This document shows positions 8,312 through 15,410 of a stretch of DNA of 27,376 nucleotides, piece by piece. A model generated the notes under the pieces. The model did no database searches and was not told the origin of the DNA. It saw nothing but the letters and a program-made list of their open reading frames with translations. The stretch spans positions 1 to 27,376 of the forward strand of contig JBARWC010000011.1 of NCBI GenBank assembly GCA_049646585.1. Direction: 5' to 3'. Every line of letters begins with the position of its first letter. The stretch's first letter is position 1. A program made the translations under genes and the position numbers. This DNA is from G025836975 sp049646585 (GTDB lineage: Bacteria; Pseudomonadota; Gammaproteobacteria; Burkholderiales; Burkholderiaceae_B).

Positions 8312-8330
8312 GAACACTGGGTTACATACA

Positions 8331-9176
8331 ATGAATGCTTCGAACGAACGGCTTGCCGCCGCGTTTGCCAGGACGAACGGACGCACCGCGCTGGTTCCCT
8401 ACATAACCGCCGGCGATCCCTCGCGTGCCGCCACCCCCAAGCTGATGTATGCGCTGGTCAAGGCGGGCGCCGACGTCATCGAGCTGGGCGTGCCGTTTTC
8501 CGATCCCATGGCCGACGGCCCGGTGATCCAGCGCGCGGCCGAGCGGGCCATCAAACGGGGCGTGGGCTTGCCGCAGGTGCTCGACATCGTCGCCGAATTC
8601 CGCCAGCAGGACCAGGCTACGCCGGTGGTGCTGATGGGCTATGCCAACCCCGTCGAGCGCATGGGCCAGGCGGCCTTCGTCGAGCGCGCCGCCAAGGCCG
8701 GCGTCGACGGCGTGCTGGTGGTGGACTACCCGCCTGAGGAAATCGTTGATTTCGCGGCCCATTTGGGCCAGGCCCGGATCGATCCGATTTTCCTGCTGGC
8801 CCCGACGTCCACCGACGAACGCATCAAGAAGGTTGCACAGGTGGCCCGAGGCTATGTTTATTATGTGTCGCTCAAGGGCGTGACGGGCGCGGGCAACATC
8901 GATACGGCCGACGTGGCCGAGCGCTTGGCCAAGATACGGCGCCATGTGTCCATACCCGTGGGCGTGGGCTTCGGCATCCGCGATGCCGACAGCGCAAAGC
9001 GCCTGGCCGGCTGCGCCGATGCCGTGGTCATAGGCAGCAAGCTGATCGAAACCATGGAGACGGCGGTGGAGCAGGCCAGGCAACAGGGTGCGGACGAGTC
9101 GGGTGCCGATGCGCAGGCTATCGAGGCGGCCGCCCGCTGGCTGGGCGGCATCCGCCTTGCCCTGGATGCAGGCTGA
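8331..9176 (+). CDS. trpA: Tryptophan synthase alpha subunit
   Basis: Cleaves indole-3-glycerol phosphate to indole and glyceraldehyde 3-phosphate and channels indole to TrpB. The 281-residue TIM barrel has catalytic E51 and D62 in the segment ELGVPFSDPMADGPVIQ (E49 and D60 in Salmonella) and the phosphate-binding segments VGFGI and VIGS near the C-terminus. Start ATG at 8331 gives the usual length; an in-frame extension back to 8283 would overlap trpB and is rejected. No strong Shine-Dalgarno sequence is seen, so translational coupling to trpB, 19 bp upstream, is likely. accD follows after 86 bp, a linkage common in betaproteobacteria. Confidence 0.97.
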   Translation: MNASNERLAAAFARTNGRTALVPYITAGDPSRAATPKLMYALVKAGADVIELGVPFSDPMADGPVIQRAAERAIKRGVGLPQVLDIVAEFRQQDQATPVVLMGYANPVERMGQAAFVERAAKAGVDGVLVVDYPPEEIVDFAAHLGQARIDPIFLLAPTSTDERIKKVAQVARGYVYYVSLKGVTGAGNIDTADVAERLAKIRRHVSIPVGVGFGIRDADSAKRLAGCADAVVIGSKLIETMETAVEQARQQGADESGADAQAIEAAARWLGGIRLALDAG

Positions 9177-9208
9177 TTAATTGAACACGGGCCGGGCGTC
9201 ATGGCGCA

Positions 9209-9240
9209 GGCCGGAAAAAAATACATCCCCCGGTTTTTTT
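9209..9240 (+). other. A7/T7-flanked element between trpA and accD
   Basis: The spacer contains CCGG followed by seven A, then eight bases, CCGG and seven T. It could form only a weak CCGG/CCGG stem with a 15-nt loop before the T-run. It may act as a weak terminator or attenuator ahead of accD; evidence is limited. Confidence 0.25.
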
Positions 9241-9262
9241 ACGGGTATTCAAGGAATAAAAC

Positions 9263-10141
9263 ATGAGCTGGTTCGAGAAAATTCTGCCCCCGCGCATCAA
9301 CCGCAGCAATGACGGTGCGCGGCGCGTGCCCGAAGGCATCTGGGTCAAGTGCCCGGCCTGCGAGTCGGTGCTCTACAAGGAAGACCTGCAAGCCACGCTT
9401 AATGTCTGCCCCAAGTGCGGCCATCACATGCGCCTGAGCGCCCGGGCCCGCATCGACGCGCTGCTCGACCCCGAAGGCCGCGTTGAAATCGGCGAACAAA
9501 CACGCCCCATGGATCCCCTGAAGTTCAAGGACAGCCGCAAGTATCCCGAGCGCGTCGCCGAGGCGGTCAAGCAGACCGGCGAAAGCGAAGCCATGGTGGT
9601 CATGAGCGGCAGCATCATGGCCGTGCCGGTGGTGCTGGCCTGCTTCGAATTCGGCTTCATGGGCGGGTCCATGGGGTCGGTGGTGGGCGAGCGCTTTGCG
9701 CGCGGCGCCCAGGAAGCCATCAAGAACCGGACTCCTTTCATCTCCGTTGCGGCCTCCGGCGGCGCGCGCATGCAGGAAAGCTTGCTGTCCCTGATGCAAA
9801 TGGCCAAGACCAATGCCATGCTGACCCGCCTTTCGGCGGCCGGGCTACCCTATATCAGCATACTTACCGATCCCACCATGGGCGGCGTTTCGGCCAGCTT
9901 CGCCTTCATGGGCGACGTGGTCATCGCCGAACCCAAGGCGCTGATAGGCTTCGCGGGTCCGCGAGTCATCGAGCAGACCGTGCGCGAAACGCTGCCCGAG
10001 GGCTTCCAGCGCGCCGAGTTCCTGCTTGAAAAGGGCGCCATCGACATGGTGGTGGACCGTCGCGAGATGCGCAGCGAGCTGGCCCATTTGCTGGCCCTGC
10101 TGACCCGTCAGCCCGACGACGTCGTAGCCGTCAAGGCCTGA
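9263..10141 (+). CDS. accD: Acetyl-CoA carboxylase carboxyltransferase beta subunit
   Basis: With AccA it transfers CO2 from biotin to acetyl-CoA to make malonyl-CoA, the first committed step of fatty-acid synthesis. The 292-residue protein has the N-terminal zinc ribbon C30-x2-C33 and C49-x2-C52, which binds nucleic acid in E. coli AccD, and then the crotonase-fold carboxyltransferase domain with FGFMGGSMGSVVGERF, ASGGARMQE, GGVSASFAF and GFAGPRVIEQT. Start ATG at 9263 has AAGGA (9251-9255) seven bases upstream. It is last in the relA-trpB-trpA-accD run and is closed by a strong terminator. folC, often the next gene in related genomes, is absent. Confidence 0.97.
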   Translation: MSWFEKILPPRINRSNDGARRVPEGIWVKCPACESVLYKEDLQATLNVCPKCGHHMRLSARARIDALLDPEGRVEIGEQTRPMDPLKFKDSRKYPERVAEAVKQTGESEAMVVMSGSIMAVPVVLACFEFGFMGGSMGSVVGERFARGAQEAIKNRTPFISVAASGGARMQESLLSLMQMAKTNAMLTRLSAAGLPYISILTDPTMGGVSASFAFMGDVVIAEPKALIGFAGPRVIEQTVRETLPEGFQRAEFLLEKGAIDMVVDRREMRSELAHLLALLTRQPDDVVAVKA

Positions 10142-10168
10142 CGGCCGGGCGCGTAGCCGGAAAGCAAG

Positions 10169-10203
10169 AAAGCCTTGCCGCTGTGTGCGGCAAGGCTTTT
10201 TTT
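10169..10203 (+). terminator. Strong intrinsic terminator after accD
   Basis: GCCTTGCCGC (10172-10181), loop TGTGT, GCGGCAAGGC (10187-10196), then seven T. The 10-bp stem is perfect and extends by A-T pairs. On the minus strand the same stem is followed by TTTCTTGCTTTCC, so it may also terminate rne. Confidence 0.92.
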
Positions 10204-10206
10204 ATT

Positions 10207-10259
10207 GCCCGCTCAAACGGGCCGGCAGCCTGCGGGGTGACGCGGGCCGCCGGCTGCCG
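10207..10259 (-). repeat. Inverted repeats downstream of rne
   Basis: Two stems lie between the rne stop and the accD terminator. CGGCAGCC (10223-10230) pairs with GGCTGCCG (10252-10259), and GCCCG (10207-10211) pairs with CGGGC (10218-10222). They probably form the structured 3' end of the rne mRNA. Confidence 0.5.
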
Positions 10260-10261
10260 AT

Positions 10262-13195
10262 TTAGTGGGTTTCCACCTGATGCAGGGGCTCGCTGGCCAC
10301 CACGGCGACCGGCTTGCGGGCGCGCCCGAGGCGAACCGGTGCAACGCTGACTTCCGGAGCGGAAAAGCGGGTTTCTATCATCTGCATTCCGGCATCGGCC
10401 AGCATGGTGCTCATAGGCGCAGCCGCCTTGGCGTCGCTTTGAGCGGCGCTGTTGGCAAGCAGGGCCGGGTCTTCGCTGGGCGCGGCTTCTTCTTGCGGAA
10501 GCTGCCCCGAAACCGCCGTCGGCACGACGGGAGCTTCGGCGGCCGGCTGCTCCGCCAGGGGCTGTTGCGCGGCGGCGTCTGCCGGGGCGGAATCCTGGAC
10601 CGTTGCGGTGGCGGCGGGCTGGGCGGCTGCCTCGATTGGCGCCGCCGACGCTACGCTGGCGCTTTCAACGGGCTCGGCGGTTTCCTGAGGCATGATCTGC
10701 GCTTCGGCTACCGGCTGGACTGTCGGTTCGGGCTGAGCGGGCGCCTGGGACGCTACGTGCATATCGCCTTGAGTCGTGGCGATGGTGGGCAGGACGGCGG
10801 GATTGAAGGCGGGCGTTTCGTGTGCCACGAAAGGCTGCCCGGCTTCGCCGTCATCGCTGTCGTTATCGCTGTCGTCGGCCGATGCGTTGACGCTATCGCC
10901 GCTGCCTTCGGAGCTGCGGCGGCCGCGACGGCTGCGACGGCGACGGCGCTTGCGCTCGGGATCGAGCTGATCGCCTTCGGCGGTGGGTTCGTTGCTCAGG
11001 TCGGCATCGGCCACGGCGTTCTCGGGCTGGACTTGCTCGTCAAACTCGCGTACGGCTTCGGCGGCAGCCGCGGCGGCTGCGGCGACGGGCAGGGCGTTAG
11101 TGTCTTGCTCGACGTTTTCTACCTGAGCTTCGTCGCGGCGATTGCGGCCCCGTCCACGGCGGTTACGGCCGCCGCGGCTGGCACCGGCGTTCTCGCCGGC
11201 TTCCGCTCCCTGGACTGGGCTGTTGGCGGCGGGCGTCGCGGCGACCGAGCGCGAGGTCTCGGCCTGGGCGTTGTCCTGGGCGGGCGATTGGCGACGCTGC
11301 TTGGGCGCGGCCGTGGCTTGCGCCTCGTCGGACCGGCCTTCGGTGGTGTCGTGGCGGCGTTCGCCTCGGCGGTGGCGATTGCGGTCGCCAGGGCCGCGAT
11401 CGCGTCGTTCGTTATGGCGGCCGCCGCTCTTGCGCTGGCTCGAGGCCGGCTTGCCGGCGGCTTCAGCGGCGGGCTCGGCGGCTTTGCTTGCCGTGCCGGC
11501 GCCAGTCAGCCAGTTGATCAGCTTCTTGAACAGACCGCCGCCTTCCTTGGCGGGAGTCGCGGCGGGAGCGGGCGCGGAGACCGGGGCCGGCTGCGAAGGC
11601 GTGATGCCCTTGACCAGGGCTTCCGGGCGGGCCTTGGCTTCATGGGCCTTGTTGGGTGCCCAGGTTACCGAGGCTTCCGGCTGGGTGACGAGCTCGAAGC
11701 TGGTCTTGATTTCTTCCAGGCGAGGGTCGTCGTGGCGCAGGCGTTCGATGTGGTGATGCGGCGTTTCCAGGTTCTTGTTGGGGATAAGGACCAGGTTGAC
11801 CTTCAGGCGCGATTCGATCTTGGTGATGTCGGCGCGCTTTTCATTGAGCAGGAAGGTGGCGACGTCGACCGGCACTTGGGCGTGCAGCGAGGCCGTGCCT
11901 TCCTTCATGGCTTCTTCCTGGAGCAGACGCAGTACGTGCAGCGCGCTGGACTCGGCATCGCGCACCACGCCGGTGCCGTTGCAGCGCGGGCAAGTGATGT
12001 GCGAACCTTCGTTCAGGGCGGGGCGCAGGCGCTGGCGCGAGAGCTCCATAAGGCCGAAACGGGATATCTTGCCCATTTGCACACGGGCGCGGTCGAAGTG
12101 CAGGGCGTCGCGCAGGCGCTGTTCGACGGCGCGCTGGTTCTTGCCTTCTTCCATGTCGATGAAGTCGATGACGATCAGGCCGCCCAGGTCGCGCAGGCGC
12201 AACTGGCGGGCCACTTCGTCGGCGGCTTCCAGGTTGGTGCGCATGGCGGTTTCTTCGATGTCGGAACCGCGCGTGGAACGCGCCGAGTTGACGTCGACGG
12301 CCACCAGGGCTTCGGTGTGGTCGATGACGACCGAGCCGCCCGAGGGCAACTGGACCGTGCGCGAATACGCCGTTTCGATCTGGTGTTCGATCTGGAAGCG
12401 GGAAAACAGCGGGATGTCGTCGCGGTACATCTTGACGCGCTGGACGCTGTCGGGCATGACCACGCTCATGAAGGCGGTGGCCTGCTCGTAGATGTCGTCG
12501 GTATCGATGAGGATTTCACCGATTTCCGGGGAGTAGTAATCGCGTATGGCGCGGATGACCAGGCTGGATTCCAGGTAGATCAGGATGGGTGCCGCGTTTT
12601 CGCGGGCGGCTCCGTCGATGGCCGTCCAGAGCTGCAGCAGATAGGACAAGTCCCATTGCAGTTCCTCGACGCTGCGGCCGATGCCGGCGGTGCGCGCGAT
12701 GATGCTCATGCCAGCCGGGATGTCCAACTGGTCCATGGTCTCGCGCAGTTCCTGACGGTCTTCGCCTTCGACCCGGCGCGAAACGCCGCCGCCGCGCGGA
12801 TTGTTGGGCATCAGGACCAGGTAGCGGCCGGCCAGCGAGATGAAGGTGGTCAGGGCGGCGCCCTTGTTGCCGCGTTCTTCCTTTTCGACCTGGATGATCA
12901 GTTCCTGGCCTTCGGTCAGGGCGTCCTGGATGCGCGCGGTGCGCACGTCGACGCCTTCTTTGAAGTAGGTTCTGGCGACTTCCTTGAAGGGCAGGAAGCC
13001 GTGCCGGTCTTCGCCGTAGCTGACGAAGCAGGCTTCGAGGCCAGGTTCGATGCGGGTGATTACGCCTTTGTAGATATTGCCTTTGCGCTGTTCGCGGCCG
13101 GCGGTTTCAATGTCGAGGTCGATGAGTTTTTGACCGTCGACAATGGCAACGCGTAGTTCTTCTTGATGCGTTGCATTGAACAACATCCGTTTCAT
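10262..13195 (-). CDS. rne: Ribonuclease E
   Basis: Endoribonuclease that starts mRNA decay and processes rRNA and tRNA; scaffold of the RNA degradosome at the inner membrane. The 977-residue protein has the S1 and RNase H-like domains, Mg-binding D301 (VAVDVNSA) and D344 (IVIDFIDM), and the zinc link C402-P-R-C405 (D303, D346, C404 and C407 in E. coli). The C-terminal half is low-complexity Ala/Pro/Glu with an amphipathic segment GLFKKLINWLT (about 554-564) and three Arg-rich patches (about 589-616, 675-689, 748-762) suited to RNA binding. Start ATG at 13195 is preferred: family proteins begin MKRMLFNAT, and GGAG lies nine bases upstream. The in-frame ATG at 13216 has a poor ribosome site. 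The upstream leader is long. Confidence 0.93.
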   Translation of the reverse strand: MKRMLFNATHQEELRVAIVDGQKLIDLDIETAGREQRKGNIYKGVITRIEPGLEACFVSYGEDRHGFLPFKEVARTYFKEGVDVRTARIQDALTEGQELIIQVEKEERGNKGAALTTFISLAGRYLVLMPNNPRGGGVSRRVEGEDRQELRETMDQLDIPAGMSIIARTAGIGRSVEELQWDLSYLLQLWTAIDGAARENAAPILIYLESSLVIRAIRDYYSPEIGEILIDTDDIYEQATAFMSVVMPDSVQRVKMYRDDIPLFSRFQIEHQIETAYSRTVQLPSGGSVVIDHTEALVAVDVNSARSTRGSDIEETAMRTNLEAADEVARQLRLRDLGGLIVIDFIDMEEGKNQRAVEQRLRDALHFDRARVQMGKISRFGLMELSRQRLRPALNEGSHITCPRCNGTGVVRDAESSALHVLRLLQEEAMKEGTASLHAQVPVDVATFLLNEKRADITKIESRLKVNLVLIPNKNLETPHHHIERLRHDDPRLEEIKTSFELVTQPEASVTWAPNKAHEAKARPEALVKGITPSQPAPVSAPAPAATPAKEGGGLFKKLINWLTGAGTASKAAEPAAEAAGKPASSQRKSGGRHNERRDRGPGDRNRHRRGERRHDTTEGRSDEAQATAAPKQRRQSPAQDNAQAETSRSVAATPAANSPVQGAEAGENAGASRGGRNRRGRGRNRRDEAQVENVEQDTNALPVAAAAAAAAEAVREFDEQVQPENAVADADLSNEPTAEGDQLDPERKRRRRRSRRGRRSSEGSGDSVNASADDSDNDSDDGEAGQPFVAHETPAFNPAVLPTIATTQGDMHVASQAPAQPEPTVQPVAEAQIMPQETAEPVESASVASAAPIEAAAQPAATATVQDSAPADAAAQQPLAEQPAAEAPVVPTAVSGQLPQEEAAPSEDPALLANSAAQSDAKAAAPMSTMLADAGMQMIETRFSAPEVSVAPVRLGRARKPVAVVASEPLHQVETH
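11501..11536 (-). other. Predicted amphipathic membrane-targeting helix in RNase E
   Basis: This stretch encodes GLFKKLINWLTG, a short amphipathic helix with Leu/Ile/Trp on one face and Lys on the other. It lies just after the catalytic half and is flanked by Pro/Ala-rich linkers, about where E. coli RNase E carries its membrane-targeting segment (about 565-585). Function is inferred from position and amphipathicity only. Confidence 0.5.
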
Positions 13196-13675
13196 GAGGT
13201 GATTCTCCGTAGTCATGGCGCACCGTTTATCGGCGCACGACCGCGGGTCATTCGGTGTGAGGCGCTAAATCTGCATGGGGGGCGTGGCTGACGGCGTCAG
13301 GCAGTGCCCACCTTGTGTCGGGAAGGCACGGCGAACCTGTAGGAACGCGGTTCAGTCAGCAGGGAGGTCAGATTCACGATTGTGGTTGACAAAAAATTGC
13401 TGGGAACGGCAGACGCATTATTGAGTTAGCGGCTGGTGCATTAAACGATGACATACTTTGCAAAAGATTCAGCGTCGCACGCGGTTGGCAACCGATTGGT
13501 AATAGCGGGCTTTTCGCCACACCACTATTTTTCCGGATCGGACTTGCCCCGGCGACCTAATGACCCAGAAGCTGAAACCCAGGCAGTACAATATGGCCTT
13601 GTTCGTCCAACGGAGACGCACCCTTGCATCTCTACGTTCGGCGGTTTTTCAGCTTCTATAGGCTGACGCGATTAT
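13196..13675. other. Divergent rne-rluC intergenic region
   Basis: About 480 bp without a convincing gene. A 72-codon frame at 13448-13666 has no family resemblance and no ribosome site. Elements seen: CTGACGGCGTCAG (13288-13300), CGGTTG-G-CAACCG (13482-13494), and an 11-bp inverted repeat AGAAGCTGAAA (13567-13577) / TTTCAGCTTCT (13647-13657) with a 69-nt spacer. A weak rne promoter candidate on the minus strand is TTTAAT (13440-13445), 17 bp, AATAAT (13417-13422), which would give a leader of about 215 nt. RNase E controls its own mRNA through a long leader in enteric bacteria; an equivalent role here is inference. Confidence 0.5.
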
Positions 13676-14644
13676 ATGCCGCTTTTCCCTATGCGCAAAA
13701 CAGTTATTGACAATAACCCTGCTCCCAGTGTGCGTTTTATCGAAATCGGCGTCGAACAGGCCGGCCAGCGCATCGACAATTTCCTTCTTCGACTGTGCAA
13801 GGGCGTGCCCAAAAGCCATTTGTACAAGGCCATCCGCAACGGCGAGGTCCGCGTCAACAAGGGGCGGATCGCCGCCGACTATCGTCTTGAAGAAGGCGAC
13901 ACCCTGCGAGTGCCTCCGCTAAGGCTGCCCCGCCCCGACGAGGCCCCCAAGGCGCCGCCCGCCGTATTTCCCATCGTTTTCGAGGACGACGCCATGGTCG
14001 TCGTCGACAAACCCGCCGGCGTGGCCGTGCATGGCGGCAGCGGGGTGTCTTTCGGCGTCATCGAGCAATTGCGCGCCGCGCACCCCGAAGCGCCTTTTCT
14101 GGAGCTGGCCCACCGGCTGGATCGCGAAACCTCGGGGTTGCTGATCATCGCCAAGAAGCGCAAGGCCTTGCTGGGCCTGCACGACATGATGCGCGAAAGC
14201 GCCGGCCGCAAGCACTACCAGGCCCTGGTGGTGGGCGACTGGGTGAACGACAAGCAGCATCTGCGCCAGCCCTTGCTGAAATGGTTGACCGCCTCGGGCG
14301 AGCGGCGCGTCAAGGTGGACGCGTCCGGCAAGGCGGCCCATACCATCGTCACCCTGAAAAAGCGCTATGGGCGCTACAGCCTGCTGGGCGCCGAGCTGCG
14401 CACCGGCCGCACCCATCAGATACGGGTGCACCTGGCGTCCAGCGGCTATCCCATCGTGGGCGACGAAAAATACGGCCCCGACGAGGTACGCGCGCATTTC
14501 GCCCGCCTGGGGCTGAATCGCATGTTCCTGCATGCCTGCCGCCTGGAAATTCCCCATCCCCTGACCGGGGAGCCGCTGGTCCTGACCGCGGACCTGCCCC
14601 CCGCCTGCCTGAACATACTTGATTACCTGGAGCAACATTCGTGA
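13676..14644 (+). CDS. rluC: 23S rRNA pseudouridine synthase RluC
   Basis: Converts uridines 955, 2504 and 2580 of 23S rRNA to pseudouridine in E. coli; RluC assignment here is by family. The protein has an N-terminal S4 RNA-binding domain (about residues 28-90) and an RluA-type catalytic domain with the aspartate in HRLDRETSGLL. That aspartate is residue 149 from ATG 13676, or 144 from the in-frame ATG at 13691; 144 equals the E. coli RluC number, which slightly favours the later start. Neither start has a Shine-Dalgarno sequence. Later motifs include LRTGRTHQIRVHL. Lying next to divergent rne is a common arrangement in proteobacteria. Its stop overlaps the next gene's start by 4 bp (GTGA), so the two are translationally coupled. 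Confidence 0.92.
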   Translation: MPLFPMRKTVIDNNPAPSVRFIEIGVEQAGQRIDNFLLRLCKGVPKSHLYKAIRNGEVRVNKGRIAADYRLEEGDTLRVPPLRLPRPDEAPKAPPAVFPIVFEDDAMVVVDKPAGVAVHGGSGVSFGVIEQLRAAHPEAPFLELAHRLDRETSGLLIIAKKRKALLGLHDMMRESAGRKHYQALVVGDWVNDKQHLRQPLLKWLTASGERRVKVDASGKAAHTIVTLKKRYGRYSLLGAELRTGRTHQIRVHLASSGYPIVGDEKYGPDEVRAHFARLGLNRMFLHACRLEIPHPLTGEPLVLTADLPPACLNILDYLEQHS

Positions 14645-15309
14645 AACGCTATTCCGCCGTGGTCTTCGACTGGGACGGCACCGTCATGGACTCGACGCAT
14701 TCCATCGTGGCCGCCATACAGGGCGCCTGCGCCGACCTTGGCCTGCCGGTGCCGCCGGCCCGGGAGGCCGCCTGGGTCATCGGCCTGTCGCTGGAAAGCG
14801 CATTGTATCGCTGCGTTCCCACGTTGGCGGCCGCCCAGATGCCCGCCTTCATCGATCGCTACCGCTTCCATTTTCTTAGCCGCGACCCGGAAATCAAGCT
14901 TTTCGACGGCATTCCCGAGCTCTTCACCGCGCTGCAGTCGCGCCAAGTCCTGCTGGGTGTAGCCACCGGGAAAAGCCGTGTGGGGCTGGACAGGGTGCTG
15001 ACCGCCAAGAATCTGCATGGGCAGTTCCAGGTAACACGCTGCGCTGACGAGTCCTTCAGCAAGCCCCATCCGGGCATGTTGCTGGAAATCATGGACGAGC
15101 TCGGCCTGCCGCCGGAGCGGCTGCTGATGGTGGGGGACACCACCCACGACATACAGATGGCCGCCGCCGCCGGAGTCGACAGCATGGCCGTCACCTATGG
15201 CGCGCATGACACGGCCACCTTGCTGCGGGCCGAGCCCACCGTGATGGTGTCCAGCGTCGGCGAAATGCAATCCTGGCTGCTGGATCGCGTCCCGGCTTTT
15301 CGGGTTTGA
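14641..15309 (+). CDS. HAD-IA family hydrolase, phosphoglycolate phosphatase-like
   Basis: A cytoplasmic haloacid dehalogenase-type phosphatase of 222 residues; the substrate is not known, and phosphoglycolate or small phosphorylated metabolites are possible. Motif I is FDWDGT with nucleophile D10 and acid/base D12, motif II GVATGKS, motif III lysine in SKPHPG, and motif IV GDTTHD. The helical cap lies at about residues 16-85. Translation starts with GTG at 14641 inside the rluC stop, with GGAG eight bases upstream. The rluC-HAD pair is frequently seen in Burkholderiales. The gene ends 101 bp before msrP. Confidence 0.9.
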   Translation: MKRYSAVVFDWDGTVMDSTHSIVAAIQGACADLGLPVPPAREAAWVIGLSLESALYRCVPTLAAAQMPAFIDRYRFHFLSRDPEIKLFDGIPELFTALQSRQVLLGVATGKSRVGLDRVLTAKNLHGQFQVTRCADESFSKPHPGMLLEIMDELGLPPERLLMVGDTTHDIQMAAAAGVDSMAVTYGAHDTATLLRAEPTVMVSSVGEMQSWLLDRVPAFRV

Positions 15310-15314
15310 GTGCG

Positions 15315-15343
15315 TTCCCGGGCAAAGGCGTATAAGGTATAAA
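15315..15343 (+). promoter_or_regulatory. Possible housekeeping promoter upstream of msrP
   Basis: TTCCCG (15315-15320), 17 bp, TATAAA (15338-15343). The -10 is good and the -35 poor. A second overlapping TATAAG (15331-15336) is also present. Confidence 0.35.
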
Positions 15344-15352
15344 GATCAGGCC

Positions 15353-15381
15353 GGAACTTTTTGACGCCGGTCGGCATCAAA
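15353..15381 (+). promoter_or_regulatory. Sigma-E-like promoter and palindrome upstream of msrP
   Basis: GGAACTT (15353-15359) and TCAAA (15377-15381), 17 bp apart, resemble the -35 and -10 boxes of RpoE-type promoters. The stretch 15360-15381 is also a near-perfect 22-bp palindrome, TTTGA-C-GCCG / CGGC-A-TCAAA around GT, with one mismatched pair. It ends 29 bp before the msrP ATG. It could be a sigma-E promoter, a regulator site, or both. Confidence 0.48.
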
Positions 15382-15410
15382 TCCAGAAGGACTTCCAGGA
15401 ACGGATCGTC

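Noticed and set aside
6728..8386. 552-codon frame opposite relA and trpB
   Set aside because: Crosses two genuine genes and their spacer; only stop-poor GC-rich antisense.
10265..13156. 963-codon open frame on the plus strand opposite rne
   Set aside because: It mirrors the codon phase of rne in GC-rich DNA, is low-complexity Gly/Ala/Arg/Asp sequence and has no family resemblance; rne with its catalytic residues explains the region.
13381..13425. TTGACA at 13386-13391 as a plus-strand promoter
   Set aside because: No acceptable -10 hexamer at 16-18 bp.
13448..13666. 72-codon ORF in the rne-rluC gap
   Set aside because: No ribosome site, no recognisable domain, and it covers the divergent regulatory region.
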